DNA of 64,000 nucleotides from Bacillus sp. V2I10. GTDB lineage: Bacteria > Bacillota > Bacilli > Bacillales > Bacillaceae. This document shows positions 16,064 to 24,017 of the stretch, one piece after another (the first letter of the stretch is position 1; each line of letters begins with the position of its first letter). The position numbers were made by a program, and so were the translations under genes. Location of the stretch: the NCBI RefSeq assembly GCF_030817055.1, contig NZ_JAUSYV010000001.1:5108001-5172000 (forward strand), given 5' to 3'. The notes beneath the pieces were generated by a model. That model was not told the origin of the DNA. It saw nothing but the letters and a program-made list of their open reading frames with translations, and ran no database searches.

Positions 16064-17467
16064 TCAAAAATGTTCCTTATATTTCTTTAATTTATAGATG
16101 ACTGAAGGTTGACTGATCCCCAAATAATCTGCCATTTCGTATGTCGTTTTACATTGTTTATATGCTTTGGCAATCAATTGTATTTCAATCTTTTCTAACG
16201 TCTTTTTAAGATCTTGTTTCCCGCTTAATTCTTGTTCAATTGCGGAGGAAGAGGAATCTTCCGTCTGTTCCACTTGCCCTGTGATCGCTAGGGGAAGGTG
16301 TTTGGGATAGATAGCGGGTTCATCAATGGTCAGAATTAACCGTTCAATCAAATTTTCTAATTCCCGTATATTTCCGGGCCATTCGTAATGAGTCAATACT
16401 TCATAAGTCGAGGGATGTAATTTTTTTATTGTCTGGTATTTATCATTGGTTTTCTGCAAGTAATGCTGAATTAAGATTGGTATATCTTCTTTACGCTCAA
16501 GTAATGAAGGTATTTGAATGGGTATCACATTTAAACGGTAAAACAAATCTAATCTAAACTTCCCCTCATTTACCATCTTCTCCAAATCCTGATTTGTTGC
16601 TGCGATTAGCCGGAAGTTAATAAGTCTTTCTTTTTTTCCGCCGATGCGCTTTATCTTTTTTTCTTGCAGCACTTTCAATAATTTGGCTTGCATAGCAAGG
16701 GGAAGTTCCCCGATTTCATCTAAAAAAAGAGTGCCGCTGTCAGCTTGTTCAATCAGTCCCTGCCTGCCTTGTTTGTTTCCCCCTGTAAAGGATCCTGGTT
16801 CATATCCAAATATCTCTGATTCAAACAGACTTTCTGGGATTGTGCTGCAATTCACCTCGATAAATGGCTCTTTATTTCGGTTGCTTTGATTATGAAGAGC
16901 GCGTGCAAACGTACTTTTCCCTACCCCAGTTGGTCCTAAAAAAAGAATCGTGGCATCGGTTTTAGCGACATTATGAATCGTTTTTAAAATCTGCTGAGTC
17001 TGATTACTTCTAGCGATAAAAGCATGATGACCAAGTTCCTTTTCCCTTAAATCCTCGACTTCTGTCTGATAGCCCTTTACCTTGCGTTGTAATTCCTCGT
17101 ATTGTTCCTGCAATTTCCATATTTCGGTTTGATCCTGACTATAGCTGATCACTCTTACCAAGAGGCCTTGCTTATTGAAAATTGGATAGCCAGTTGACAT
17201 GACAACTCGGCCTGTTCTTGTATGCTGCATAATACGAATGAATTTTTTTTCCTTTAAAACGATTGCATTGATAGAAGGTGAAAGCAGCCCTTCTTTTTCT
17301 AATTGATAAACCGATGTACCGATGTATGTATCAGGCTGCATATCATAAATTGACCAATGTTCTCGATTAGATCGTAAAATAATTCCTTTTTCATCTGTAA
17401 TTGTAATGTTATTATTCGATGTTTCGATAATTTTATTTAATTCCATCTCCAGCATTCCATCTTCCAA
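16064..17467 (-). CDS. sigma-54-dependent activator (GabR-like)
   Basis: A 467-residue enhancer-binding protein starting at a TTG (17465-17467) behind GGAGGGG. A PAS domain occupies about residues 10-110 (NITITDEKGIILRSN), a short coiled coil about 118-145, and the AAA+ domain about 150-385 with Walker A GPTGVGKS and GTLFLDEIGELPLAMQAKLL. The sigma-54 loop reads GSFTGG instead of GAFTGA. The C-terminal helix-turn-helix is TyrR-like (YEMADYLGISQPSVIYKLKK). It is divergent from the aminotransferase gene across an intergenic region with two identical-geometry palindromes and a sigma-54 promoter, so it is the likely activator of that operon. Confidence 0.88.
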   Translation of the reverse strand: MEDGMLEMELNKIIETSNNNITITDEKGIILRSNREHWSIYDMQPDTYIGTSVYQLEKEGLLSPSINAIVLKEKKFIRIMQHTRTGRVVMSTGYPIFNKQGLLVRVISYSQDQTEIWKLQEQYEELQRKVKGYQTEVEDLREKELGHHAFIARSNQTQQILKTIHNVAKTDATILFLGPTGVGKSTFARALHNQSNRNKEPFIEVNCSTIPESLFESEIFGYEPGSFTGGNKQGRQGLIEQADSGTLFLDEIGELPLAMQAKLLKVLQEKKIKRIGGKKERLINFRLIAATNQDLEKMVNEGKFRLDLFYRLNVIPIQIPSLLERKEDIPILIQHYLQKTNDKYQTIKKLHPSTYEVLTHYEWPGNIRELENLIERLILTIDEPAIYPKHLPLAITGQVEQTEDSSSSAIEQELSGKQDLKKTLEKIEIQLIAKAYKQCKTTYEMADYLGISQPSVIYKLKKYKEHF

Positions 17468-17497
17468 TACGGTCCCCTCCTTTTATGTCTATAGATG

Positions 17498-17517
17498 TTG
17501 ATTAAAATATAAATCAA
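17498..17517. promoter_or_regulatory. candidate upstream activating site 1
   Basis: TTGATTAAAATATAAATCAA: 6-bp inverted arms TTGATT/AATCAA with an 8-bp spacer, 20 bp in total. Centred about 110 bp upstream of the -24 element of the aminotransferase promoter. Confidence 0.6.
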
Positions 17518-17558
17518 AAAAGAGAAAATAATCAATAATTAAATTAAAAACCACATAT

Positions 17559-17578
17559 TTGATTTAATTTTAAATCAA
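17559..17578. promoter_or_regulatory. candidate upstream activating site 2
   Basis: TTGATTTAATTTTAAATCAA, a perfect palindrome apart from its central TT, with the same TTGATT-N8-AATCAA geometry as site 1. Centre-to-centre distance from site 1 is 61 bp, close to six helical turns. Confidence 0.65.
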
Positions 17579-17615
17579 TTAAACTAAAAAACAGCCTTAT
17601 CTCTAGGAAAATTAC

Positions 17616-17632
17616 TTGGCACGAATCTTGCA
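17616..17632 (+). promoter_or_regulatory. sigma-54 (-24/-12) promoter of the aminotransferase operon
   Basis: TTGGCACGAATCTTGCA is a perfect TGGCAC-N5-TTGCA match with 10 bases between GG and GC. The predicted start is near 17643, about 40 bases before the ATG. Confidence 0.9.
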
Positions 17633-17681
17633 TAATCAATAGGTAAGATCATATTTATTTATTCAAAAAGAAAGGGTGTTC

Positions 17682-19034
17682 ATGATGACACATACTGAAA
17701 ACTCAATCCAGGAATTAAGAGAGTTAGATAAAAAACATTTTATCCATCCAACATCCCCAGTTAAACAGCAGCAAGAACAGGGGCCTGCTTTTATTTTTAC
17801 AGAAGGAAAGGGAGTCTATCTTCAAGATGCAACAGGAAAAAAAGTCATTGATGGTATGTCATCTCTCTGGAATGTAAACGTAGGGCATGGACGCGTGGAA
17901 TTAGGCAAAACGGCGATGGAGCAGATGTCAAAACTGGGTTTTAGTTCTTGTTTTGCCACATATAGCAACGAACCTGCCATTCGATTGGCCGCAAAACTTG
18001 CACAAATCGCTCCTGGAGATTTAAGCGCAACCTTCTTCACTTCTGGCGGTTCGGAGGCGAATGATACGGCTTATAAACTTGCACGGCATTACTGGATTCT
18101 AAAAGGTCAGCCAGGAAGAAAAAAGATTATTTCAAGAACAAAGTCCTATCACGGAGTCTCAATGGGGGCAACAAGTGCAACTGGGCTGAAAGCGTTTCGG
18201 GATTTCACGAACTCACTTGCTCCTGATTTTCTGTACGCAGACAACTTTTCTTCTCAATCTTTACGTGAATTGATTGCAGCAGAAGGTCCTGAAACGATTG
18301 CGGCTTTTATTGCAGAACCTGTACAAGGAGCAGGGGGCATTCACGTAGCTCCGGAAAATTATTTTAAGGAAGTACGTGAAATTTGCGATGAGTATGGAGT
18401 TTTATTTATTACAGATGAAGTGATCACTGGATTTGGCCGAACAGGAATGTACTTTGGAATGGATCATTACGGTGTTGCACCTGATATGATGTGCTTTGCA
18501 AAAGGTGTCACAAGCGGATATGCTCAGCTTGGAGGGGTCATGATATCAGAAAAGATCCATCAGGAATTAACGGAGCTCTCAACGGGCACTTTGCTGCATG
18601 GATACACGTATAGCGGGCATCCAATGGCCTGTGCGGTTGCATTGAAAAATTTGGAGATTATTGAACAGGAACATTTAATAGAAAATGCTGAAGCAATGGG
18701 ACAGGAACTGCTAAAAGGACTTTACCGAATCCAACAAGAGCGAAAAATAGTCGGTAAAGTAAAAGGACTTGGATTGATGGCAGGTATTGAAATTGTCAAA
18801 GATTCAAAAACAAAAGAACGTTACGCTGCCCCTCTGTCTCCTGCTATTGTTTTAGAAGCTGCAAAACAAGGGCTTATTTGCAGATCAGTCGTCTTGGATG
18901 ATCAAGATATAGTAGTATTTGCACCGCCGTTAACGATTAATAAAGACGAGATCAAAAAAATGATTGAAATTCTAAACAAATCTATCAGTGTTATCGAAGC
19001 AGACCTTGCTTCAGAAAACTATGCAACCAAGTAA
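17682..19034 (+). CDS. omega-amino acid aminotransferase (GabT/SpuC-like)
   Basis: A 450-residue class III PLP aminotransferase. Recognisable parts are the SLWNVNVGHGR and TSGGSEANDTAYKLARHYW motifs near the N-terminus, the GYHG-like SYHGVSMGATSATG, DEVITGFGRTG for the PLP ring aspartate, and the PLP lysine in CFAKGVTSGYAQLGG. Start ATGs at 17682 and 17685 both lie downstream of AAAGGG. Its closest style is pyruvate-dependent omega-aminotransferases of the SpuC type, which act on GABA, beta-alanine, putrescine or taurine. With an aldehyde dehydrogenase next and sigma-54 control, I infer GABA transamination to succinate semialdehyde. Confidence 0.8.
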   Translation: MMTHTENSIQELRELDKKHFIHPTSPVKQQQEQGPAFIFTEGKGVYLQDATGKKVIDGMSSLWNVNVGHGRVELGKTAMEQMSKLGFSSCFATYSNEPAIRLAAKLAQIAPGDLSATFFTSGGSEANDTAYKLARHYWILKGQPGRKKIISRTKSYHGVSMGATSATGLKAFRDFTNSLAPDFLYADNFSSQSLRELIAAEGPETIAAFIAEPVQGAGGIHVAPENYFKEVREICDEYGVLFITDEVITGFGRTGMYFGMDHYGVAPDMMCFAKGVTSGYAQLGGVMISEKIHQELTELSTGTLLHGYTYSGHPMACAVALKNLEIIEQEHLIENAEAMGQELLKGLYRIQQERKIVGKVKGLGLMAGIEIVKDSKTKERYAAPLSPAIVLEAAKQGLICRSVVLDDQDIVVFAPPLTINKDEIKKMIEILNKSISVIEADLASENYATK

Positions 19035-19082
19035 ACACAAAAATTATTCATACACAAATAATGCAAGGCGAGGAGATTCATT

Positions 19083-20504
19083 ATGAAAAAAAACTTATTT
19101 ATTAACGGTGAGTGGGTAAATGCAGAAAGCTATAGTCCTTTATTATCTCCTTACAGTGGAGAGGTGATTGCAGAAGTTCCTGCAGCAACTCTTAAAGAAG
19201 TAGAAATGGCGCTGACTGCTGCTTATGAAGCCAGAAAAACAATGGCTGATATGCCAAGTTATAAGCGTGCAAGGATTTTAGAGAAGCTTGCAGCTCTATT
19301 AGAACAACGATCTGATGAAGCGGCAGAAATCATTGCTCTGGAGGCAGCTAAACCACTTTCTACTGCAAAAGGGGAAGTTGATCGCACGATTCAAACATAT
19401 AAATTTTCTGCTGAAGAAGCAAAACGGATACATGGAGAAACGATACCGGTTGATGCTGCTCCAGGAGGAGAAGGAAGAGTTGCCTATACTGTCCGGGAGC
19501 CAATTGGAGTCATTGCGGCTATTACACCTTTTAACTTTCCTATGAACCTAGTAGCACATAAAGTAGGACCTGCACTTGCTTCAGGCAATTCCGTTGTTTT
19601 AAAACCGGCTGCACAAACACCATTGTCCTCATTATTTCTTGCTGAGTTACTCCAGGAAGCAGGGTTGCCGGCAGGAGCATTCAATGTTGTAACAGGAAGC
19701 GGGAAATTAATAGGTGAAAAGCTTGTGACAGATGAAAGAATTCAAAAGATATCTTTTACAGGAAGCCCCGCAGTAGGCATTGGCATACGGAATAAAGCCG
19801 GATTAAAAAAGGTCACCCTTGAATTGGGTTCTAATGCGGCGGTCATTATTGACAAAGGCGTTGATATTGACAAAATCATTTCACGTTGTGTATCGGGAGC
19901 ATTTGCATTTCAAGGACAAGTCTGTATTTCCGTTCAGCGGGTTTATGTTCATGAAGAACTATATGAAACATTTGTAGAAAAATTCGTTGCAGCGACTCAA
20001 AAGCTAAAACTAGGAGATCCTCTTGATCCGATGACAGATGTTTCTGCATTAATCAGTCCCCGAGACATAGAACGATCCCTCGAATGGATTGAGGAAGCGA
20101 AGCAGAAAGGAGCAATAGTGGCCACAGGAGGTAAATCGGAAGGGAATATTTTGCATCCAACTGTTTTATTGGAAGTGGATCCTTCCCAAAAAGTTTCTTG
20201 CCAAGAAGTGTTTGCCCCTATCGTATTGATCAATAAATTCTCAACAGTTGATCAGGCAATAGAGCTTGTCAATGATTCTCGCTACGGATTGCAAGCGGGT
20301 ATTTACACAGAGAATATTCGTACGGCATTAATGGCTTCGCAAAAGCTGCACGTTGGAGGCGTAATAGTAAATGATATCCCTACATTCCGTCTGGACCATA
20401 TGCCGTATGGGGGAGTAAAAGAAAGCGGAATTGGACGGGAAGGTATAAAGTACGCCATTGAGGAAATGACGGAACAAAAATTAGTCATATTTAATCAAAA
20501 TTAA
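19083..20504 (+). CDS. NAD(P)-dependent aldehyde dehydrogenase (succinate-semialdehyde type)
   Basis: A 473-residue ALDH-superfamily enzyme. It has the cofactor motif ITPFNFPMNLVAHKVGPALA, the SFTGSPAVG nucleotide-binding turn, the catalytic glutamate in TLELGSNAAVII and the nucleophile Cys in FQGQVCISVQRVYV. A GGCGAGGAG ribosome region precedes the ATG. It is 48 bases behind the aminotransferase in the same sigma-54 operon. The LELGSNAA form also occurs in lactaldehyde, phosphonoacetaldehyde and sulfoacetaldehyde dehydrogenases, so the aldehyde is uncertain; succinate semialdehyde is the best contextual guess. Confidence 0.78.
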   Translation: MKKNLFINGEWVNAESYSPLLSPYSGEVIAEVPAATLKEVEMALTAAYEARKTMADMPSYKRARILEKLAALLEQRSDEAAEIIALEAAKPLSTAKGEVDRTIQTYKFSAEEAKRIHGETIPVDAAPGGEGRVAYTVREPIGVIAAITPFNFPMNLVAHKVGPALASGNSVVLKPAAQTPLSSLFLAELLQEAGLPAGAFNVVTGSGKLIGEKLVTDERIQKISFTGSPAVGIGIRNKAGLKKVTLELGSNAAVIIDKGVDIDKIISRCVSGAFAFQGQVCISVQRVYVHEELYETFVEKFVAATQKLKLGDPLDPMTDVSALISPRDIERSLEWIEEAKQKGAIVATGGKSEGNILHPTVLLEVDPSQKVSCQEVFAPIVLINKFSTVDQAIELVNDSRYGLQAGIYTENIRTALMASQKLHVGGVIVNDIPTFRLDHMPYGGVKESGIGREGIKYAIEEMTEQKLVIFNQN

Positions 20505-20571
20505 TAACTTTTTACTTTTATGAAACACTGAAAAATCGATTATAAAATAGAAGAATCACGAACAAAAAAGG

Positions 20572-20603
20572 AGCATCTGCTTAGGTGAAAGCAGATGCTT
20601 TTT
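20572..20603 (+). terminator. intrinsic terminator of the aminotransferase operon
   Basis: AGCATCTGCTT/AAAGCAGATGCT stem with a 4-base loop and a TTTTT tail. Confidence 0.9.
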
Positions 20604-20847
20604 CAACAAAAAGGGGGGACCTTTAATTAGAGTGCACAATATAGAATAAGCAGAATAAATGGAGTTTGCGCTCAGCCCTATCCATATCAAGTTTATTAAA
20701 CATGACTAACGGAAGGCTATTTTCATGCATTTTTCAGTGAATTATCAGAGGTTCTAGATTTTCATTAAAAAATGTTGTCAAACTATTAGCTGGTCTTTCC
20801 ATTAAGAAAATCATCACCATACATTAACAAAGCCTTGAAATTAAAAA
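20604..20847. other. convergent spacer, no gene seen
   Basis: An AT-rich spacer between two facing terminators. No open frame with a ribosome site, repeat or promoter was recognised. Confidence 0.6.
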
Positions 20848-20869
20848 ACAAGCCCATAAATGAGCTTGT
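20848..20869 (-). terminator. intrinsic terminator of nos
   Basis: ACAAGC/GCTTGT stem, then TTTTTTAA on the minus strand, immediately after the nos stop. Confidence 0.8.
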
Positions 20870-20870
20870 C

Positions 20871-21959
20871 CTAATAAGCACGATCCTGATAAAAATAATT
20901 CGGCTTCAGGATTTTATTTTCATACTGTTTATGAAAAATATGAGTCGTCGCAGGTGAAACCGGAGGAATCAGCCATGTCCAATCTCCCGTTACATCCCGT
21001 CCCTCTGCCGCTTCGTTGTGCTCAAAGCGTTTAAATTGCTGGGCAGCGGTATGATGATCGACAATGCTTGCTCCTGCTTCTTTGAAAGAATGCAATACAG
21101 CAACGTTCAGTTCAACAAGTGCTTTATCTTTCCAAAGCGTCGCATTGGAGGAGGTATCTATTCCCATAATTGAAGCCACTTTTGGAAGCATGTTATATCT
21201 TCCCTCGTCAGCTAAATTCCTTGCCCCGATTTCCGTTCCCATATACCAGCCATTGAACGGTGCTGCAGGAAAGGTTATCCCGCCTATTTCAAGGCTCATG
21301 TCGGATATAATCGGAACAGCATACCATTTGGCGTCAAGCTTGCAGAACTCCGGGTATTGAGGATGCGTGATTGGAATTTCAAACACAATTTCAGAAGGGA
21401 TTTCATACCACACCGGCTCCCGATTTCCTGCCTGTATGACAAGCGGAAGCAGATCATAGTCCGTTCCCCCTCCCTCCCATCCAAGCTCTTCACATTTTTT
21501 TGTAAATGCGATGGACCCTGGATCGCCGACAATGCCTGAATCCGTTTCATAGCCCGCATATCTCAGCAGCTGGTGATTCCAGATTCGGACTAGTTCAGAT
21601 CCATCCTTGGCAGGCTTAAAAATCGTAATCAGCGGACGGATTCTGCCGTTGTTGGTTGCATATTCAATATGCGAAAACAGCGCGTCCCTGATCTCTTCTT
21701 CCGTCGCAAGGTCTCTTGCATCCACAACTCTTAGCGTGTTCCAGAATAAGCGGCCAATGCACTTATTGCTGTTTCTCCACGCCAGTTTAGCCCCGTGCTC
21801 AAGTTCTTCAAACGTTAAATGATACTGACCCTCTTTATCGAGCAGAGATTTGATTTGCAAAAGACGGGCAACGGTTTCTTCTTCCGTTTTTCCCAGCTCC
21901 TGATAACATTGTCTGATAAATTTTTCTGCCTCTATCATATATTCAAGTTGAGCAGCCAC
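20871..21959 (-). CDS. nos: nitric oxide synthase oxygenase
   Basis: A 362-residue bacterial NOS oxygenase domain without a fused reductase. It converts L-arginine to citrulline and NO using heme, pterin and reductase partners supplied in trans. The proximal heme thiolate is Cys67 in AWRNSNKCIGRLFW. The substrate-site glutamate is in GWYMGTEIGARNLAD, and the dimer/pterin region DHHTAAQQFKRFE and TGDWTWLIPPVSPA are intact. The start is a GTG at 21957-21959 behind AGGAGG. In bacilli NO protects against oxidative stress. Monocistronic. Confidence 0.97.
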   Translation of the reverse strand: MAAQLEYMIEAEKFIRQCYQELGKTEEETVARLLQIKSLLDKEGQYHLTFEELEHGAKLAWRNSNKCIGRLFWNTLRVVDARDLATEEEIRDALFSHIEYATNNGRIRPLITIFKPAKDGSELVRIWNHQLLRYAGYETDSGIVGDPGSIAFTKKCEELGWEGGGTDYDLLPLVIQAGNREPVWYEIPSEIVFEIPITHPQYPEFCKLDAKWYAVPIISDMSLEIGGITFPAAPFNGWYMGTEIGARNLADEGRYNMLPKVASIMGIDTSSNATLWKDKALVELNVAVLHSFKEAGASIVDHHTAAQQFKRFEHNEAAEGRDVTGDWTWLIPPVSPATTHIFHKQYENKILKPNYFYQDRAY

Positions 21960-21983
21960 GATAACCTCCTAAATAACCAAGCT

Positions 21984-22013
21984 TATATAGTAAGAACTAC
22001 GTAAATTTTTCAA
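21984..22013 (-). promoter_or_regulatory. possible sigma-A promoter of nos
   Basis: Minus strand TTGAAA, 18-base spacer, TATATA. The start would be about 18 bases before the GTG, leaving just enough leader for the AGGAGG. Confidence 0.4.
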
Positions 22014-22210
22014 AAAAGACTACTTCCGATATCATTACAGTATATCATCCCTATTGAAGCATACTTTTACTACAAACAAAACTTTGATGAACTTTTCTAT
22101 ACGGAAAATATATATATGAAGGATTCTCGCCTAATTCATATCTCTCAGGAGGAATTTCGCTCTAGGAAAAAGATATTCTATAAAAATATGAAAAACTTAT
22201 CATTTTTTTG

Positions 22211-22239
22211 TTGCAATATGAAAGCCCTTTATTTAAAAT
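22211..22239 (+). promoter_or_regulatory. probable sigma-A promoter of the PTS operon
   Basis: TTGCAA, a 17-base spacer, then TAAAAT. The predicted start near 22246 falls at the edge of the LacI-type palindrome at 22248. Confidence 0.6.
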
Positions 22240-22247
22240 AGGGTTTA

Positions 22248-22261
22248 TGCAAGCGATTGCA
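22248..22261. promoter_or_regulatory. LacI-family operator O1 of the PTS operon
   Basis: TGCAAGCGATTGCA, a palindrome with the central CG typical of LacI/MalR-family operators, sits at the predicted transcription start. It shares TGCAANCGATTGCACGAG with a second site inside the coding region at 22513. Confidence 0.65.
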
Positions 22262-22374
22262 CGAGATTGCACTCATATTTGCACAACATTATTTTAAAAA
22301 ATAAGTAAGCAATTCTTCCTAATAATGAATTCGTTTACACTATTTATATTTAATAAGGGAAAGAAGGGCAAAAG

Positions 22375-24015
22375 ATGAAGAACTTATTATCGTTTGATTT
22401 CTGGCAAAAATTCGGTAAAGCCTTGATGGTTGTTGTAGCCGTTATGCCAGCAGCCGGAATTATGATCTCACTTGGCAAGTTAATCGCCATGTCAGGCGGA
22501 GACATCACGCTCGTGCAAACGATTGCACGAGTAATGGAAGATATCGGTTGGGGCATTATCACCAATCTTCACATCCTGTTTGCAGTTGCGATTGGGGGTT
22601 CCTGGGCTAAAGAACGCGCTGGCGGAGCGTTCGCTGCATTAATCGCGTTCATTCTTATTAACCGTATTACAGGAGCGATCTTTGGAGTTAATTCTGCTAT
22701 GCTTGCAGATCCTGAAGCGACTGTAAATTCTTTATTCGGACAAGAATTAATTGTTAAAGATTACTTCACATCTGTATTAGGTGCCCCGGCATTAAACATG
22801 GGTGTATTCGTTGGGATTATCGCAGGTTTCCTTGGTGCAAACCTGTTTAATAAATATTACAATTACAATAAGCTTCCAGAATCACTTTCATTCTTTAACG
22901 GCAAGCGCTTTGTGCCTTTCGCAGTTATCGGCGGATCTGTTGTAACCGCTATCGTATTATCTCTAGTTTGGCCATTTATTCAAGGCCTTTTAAATGACTT
23001 CGGTCAATGGATTGCCACTTCACGCAACACGGCACCAATTGTTGCACCATTTATCTTTGGCGCACTTGAGCGCCTGCTTCTTCCTTTCGGTCTTCATCAC
23101 ATGCTGACAGTGCCGATGAACTATACGTCTCTTGGCGGAACATACGAAATCTTAACTGGCGGAAGCGCTGGTTCAACGGTATCCGGTCAAGATCCTTTAT
23201 GGCTTGCATGGATTGCCGACTTAAACAACTTCCTTGCTGCAGGAGATACTGCAAGCTATAACAAGTTGTTAAATGACGTGACACCAGCCCGTTTTAAAGT
23301 TGGACAAATGATTCTTTCTACAGCCTCACTAATCGGTATTGCTTATGCGATGTACCGCAATGTTGATAAAGACAAACGAATGAAATATAAATCAATGTTC
23401 CTATCTGCAGGTCTTGCAGTATTTTTAACTGGCGTAACAGAGCCAATCGAATTCATGTTCATGTTCGCTGCTCCTGTTCTGTATGTTGTATACGCTATTA
23501 CAACAGGGCTTGCATTTGCGATCGTCGATATCATCGACATCCGTGTTCACTCATTTGGTTTCATTGAGTTATTAACACGTACTCCAATGATCATTAAAGC
23601 TGGTTTATGGATGGATATCGTGAACTTTGTTCTTGCATGTTTAGTATTCTTTGGTCTTAACTTTGGAATCGCTAACTTCATGATCAAACGATTCAACTTC
23701 CCTACTCCGGGACGCAACGGAAACTACATCGATTCTGAAGAGCCTGCTGCTAAAGGCAATGGTGAAGTAAACAGCGATTCACAGGCTTCTGCTATCATTA
23801 CTTTACTTGGCGGATCTGCTAATATTGAAGATGTAGATGCATGTATGACACGCCTTCGTGTTACTGTAAAAGATTCAGGCAAGGTTGCAGGCGAGGCGCA
23901 ATGGAAAGAGAACGGCGCTCTTGGTTTAATTATTAAAGACAAAGGTGTACAAGCAATCTACGGACCGAAAGCAGATGTTTTAAAATCTGATATTCAAGAT
24001 ACGTTAGGAGCTTAA
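22375..24015 (+). CDS. PTS transporter EIICB, maltose/alpha-glucoside type (MalT-like)
   Basis: A 546-residue sugar PTS permease: EIIC membrane domain (about residues 1-430, ten or so hydrophobic helices, with GALERLLLPFGLHHMLTVPM and the GVTEPIEF sugar-site loop) followed by a linker and an EIIB domain whose phospho-cysteine is in EDVDACMTRLRV. No EIIA domain is present, so phosphate must come from a separate EIIA. It imports and phosphorylates a glucoside. The next gene, 2 bases away, resembles maltose-6'-phosphate phosphatase, which favours maltose as substrate. AGGGAAAGAAGGG lies before the ATG. Controlled by a LacI-type operator pair, though no lacI-type gene is in the window. Confidence 0.88.
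   Translation: MKNLLSFDFWQKFGKALMVVVAVMPAAGIMISLGKLIAMSGGDITLVQTIARVMEDIGWGIITNLHILFAVAIGGSWAKERAGGAFAALIAFILINRITGAIFGVNSAMLADPEATVNSLFGQELIVKDYFTSVLGAPALNMGVFVGIIAGFLGANLFNKYYNYNKLPESLSFFNGKRFVPFAVIGGSVVTAIVLSLVWPFIQGLLNDFGQWIATSRNTAPIVAPFIFGALERLLLPFGLHHMLTVPMNYTSLGGTYEILTGGSAGSTVSGQDPLWLAWIADLNNFLAAGDTASYNKLLNDVTPARFKVGQMILSTASLIGIAYAMYRNVDKDKRMKYKSMFLSAGLAVFLTGVTEPIEFMFMFAAPVLYVVYAITTGLAFAIVDIIDIRVHSFGFIELLTRTPMIIKAGLWMDIVNFVLACLVFFGLNFGIANFMIKRFNFPTPGRNGNYIDSEEPAAKGNGEVNSDSQASAIITLLGGSANIEDVDACMTRLRVTVKDSGKVAGEAQWKENGALGLIIKDKGVQAIYGPKADVLKSDIQDTLGA
22513..22526. promoter_or_regulatory. intragenic LacI-type operator O2
   Basis: TGCAAACGATTGCA within the EIICB codons for QTIA. The wider TCGTGCAAACGATTGCACGA is palindromic except for two central pairs. 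It is centred 265 bp from O1. Confidence 0.55.
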
Positions 24016-24017
24016 CC

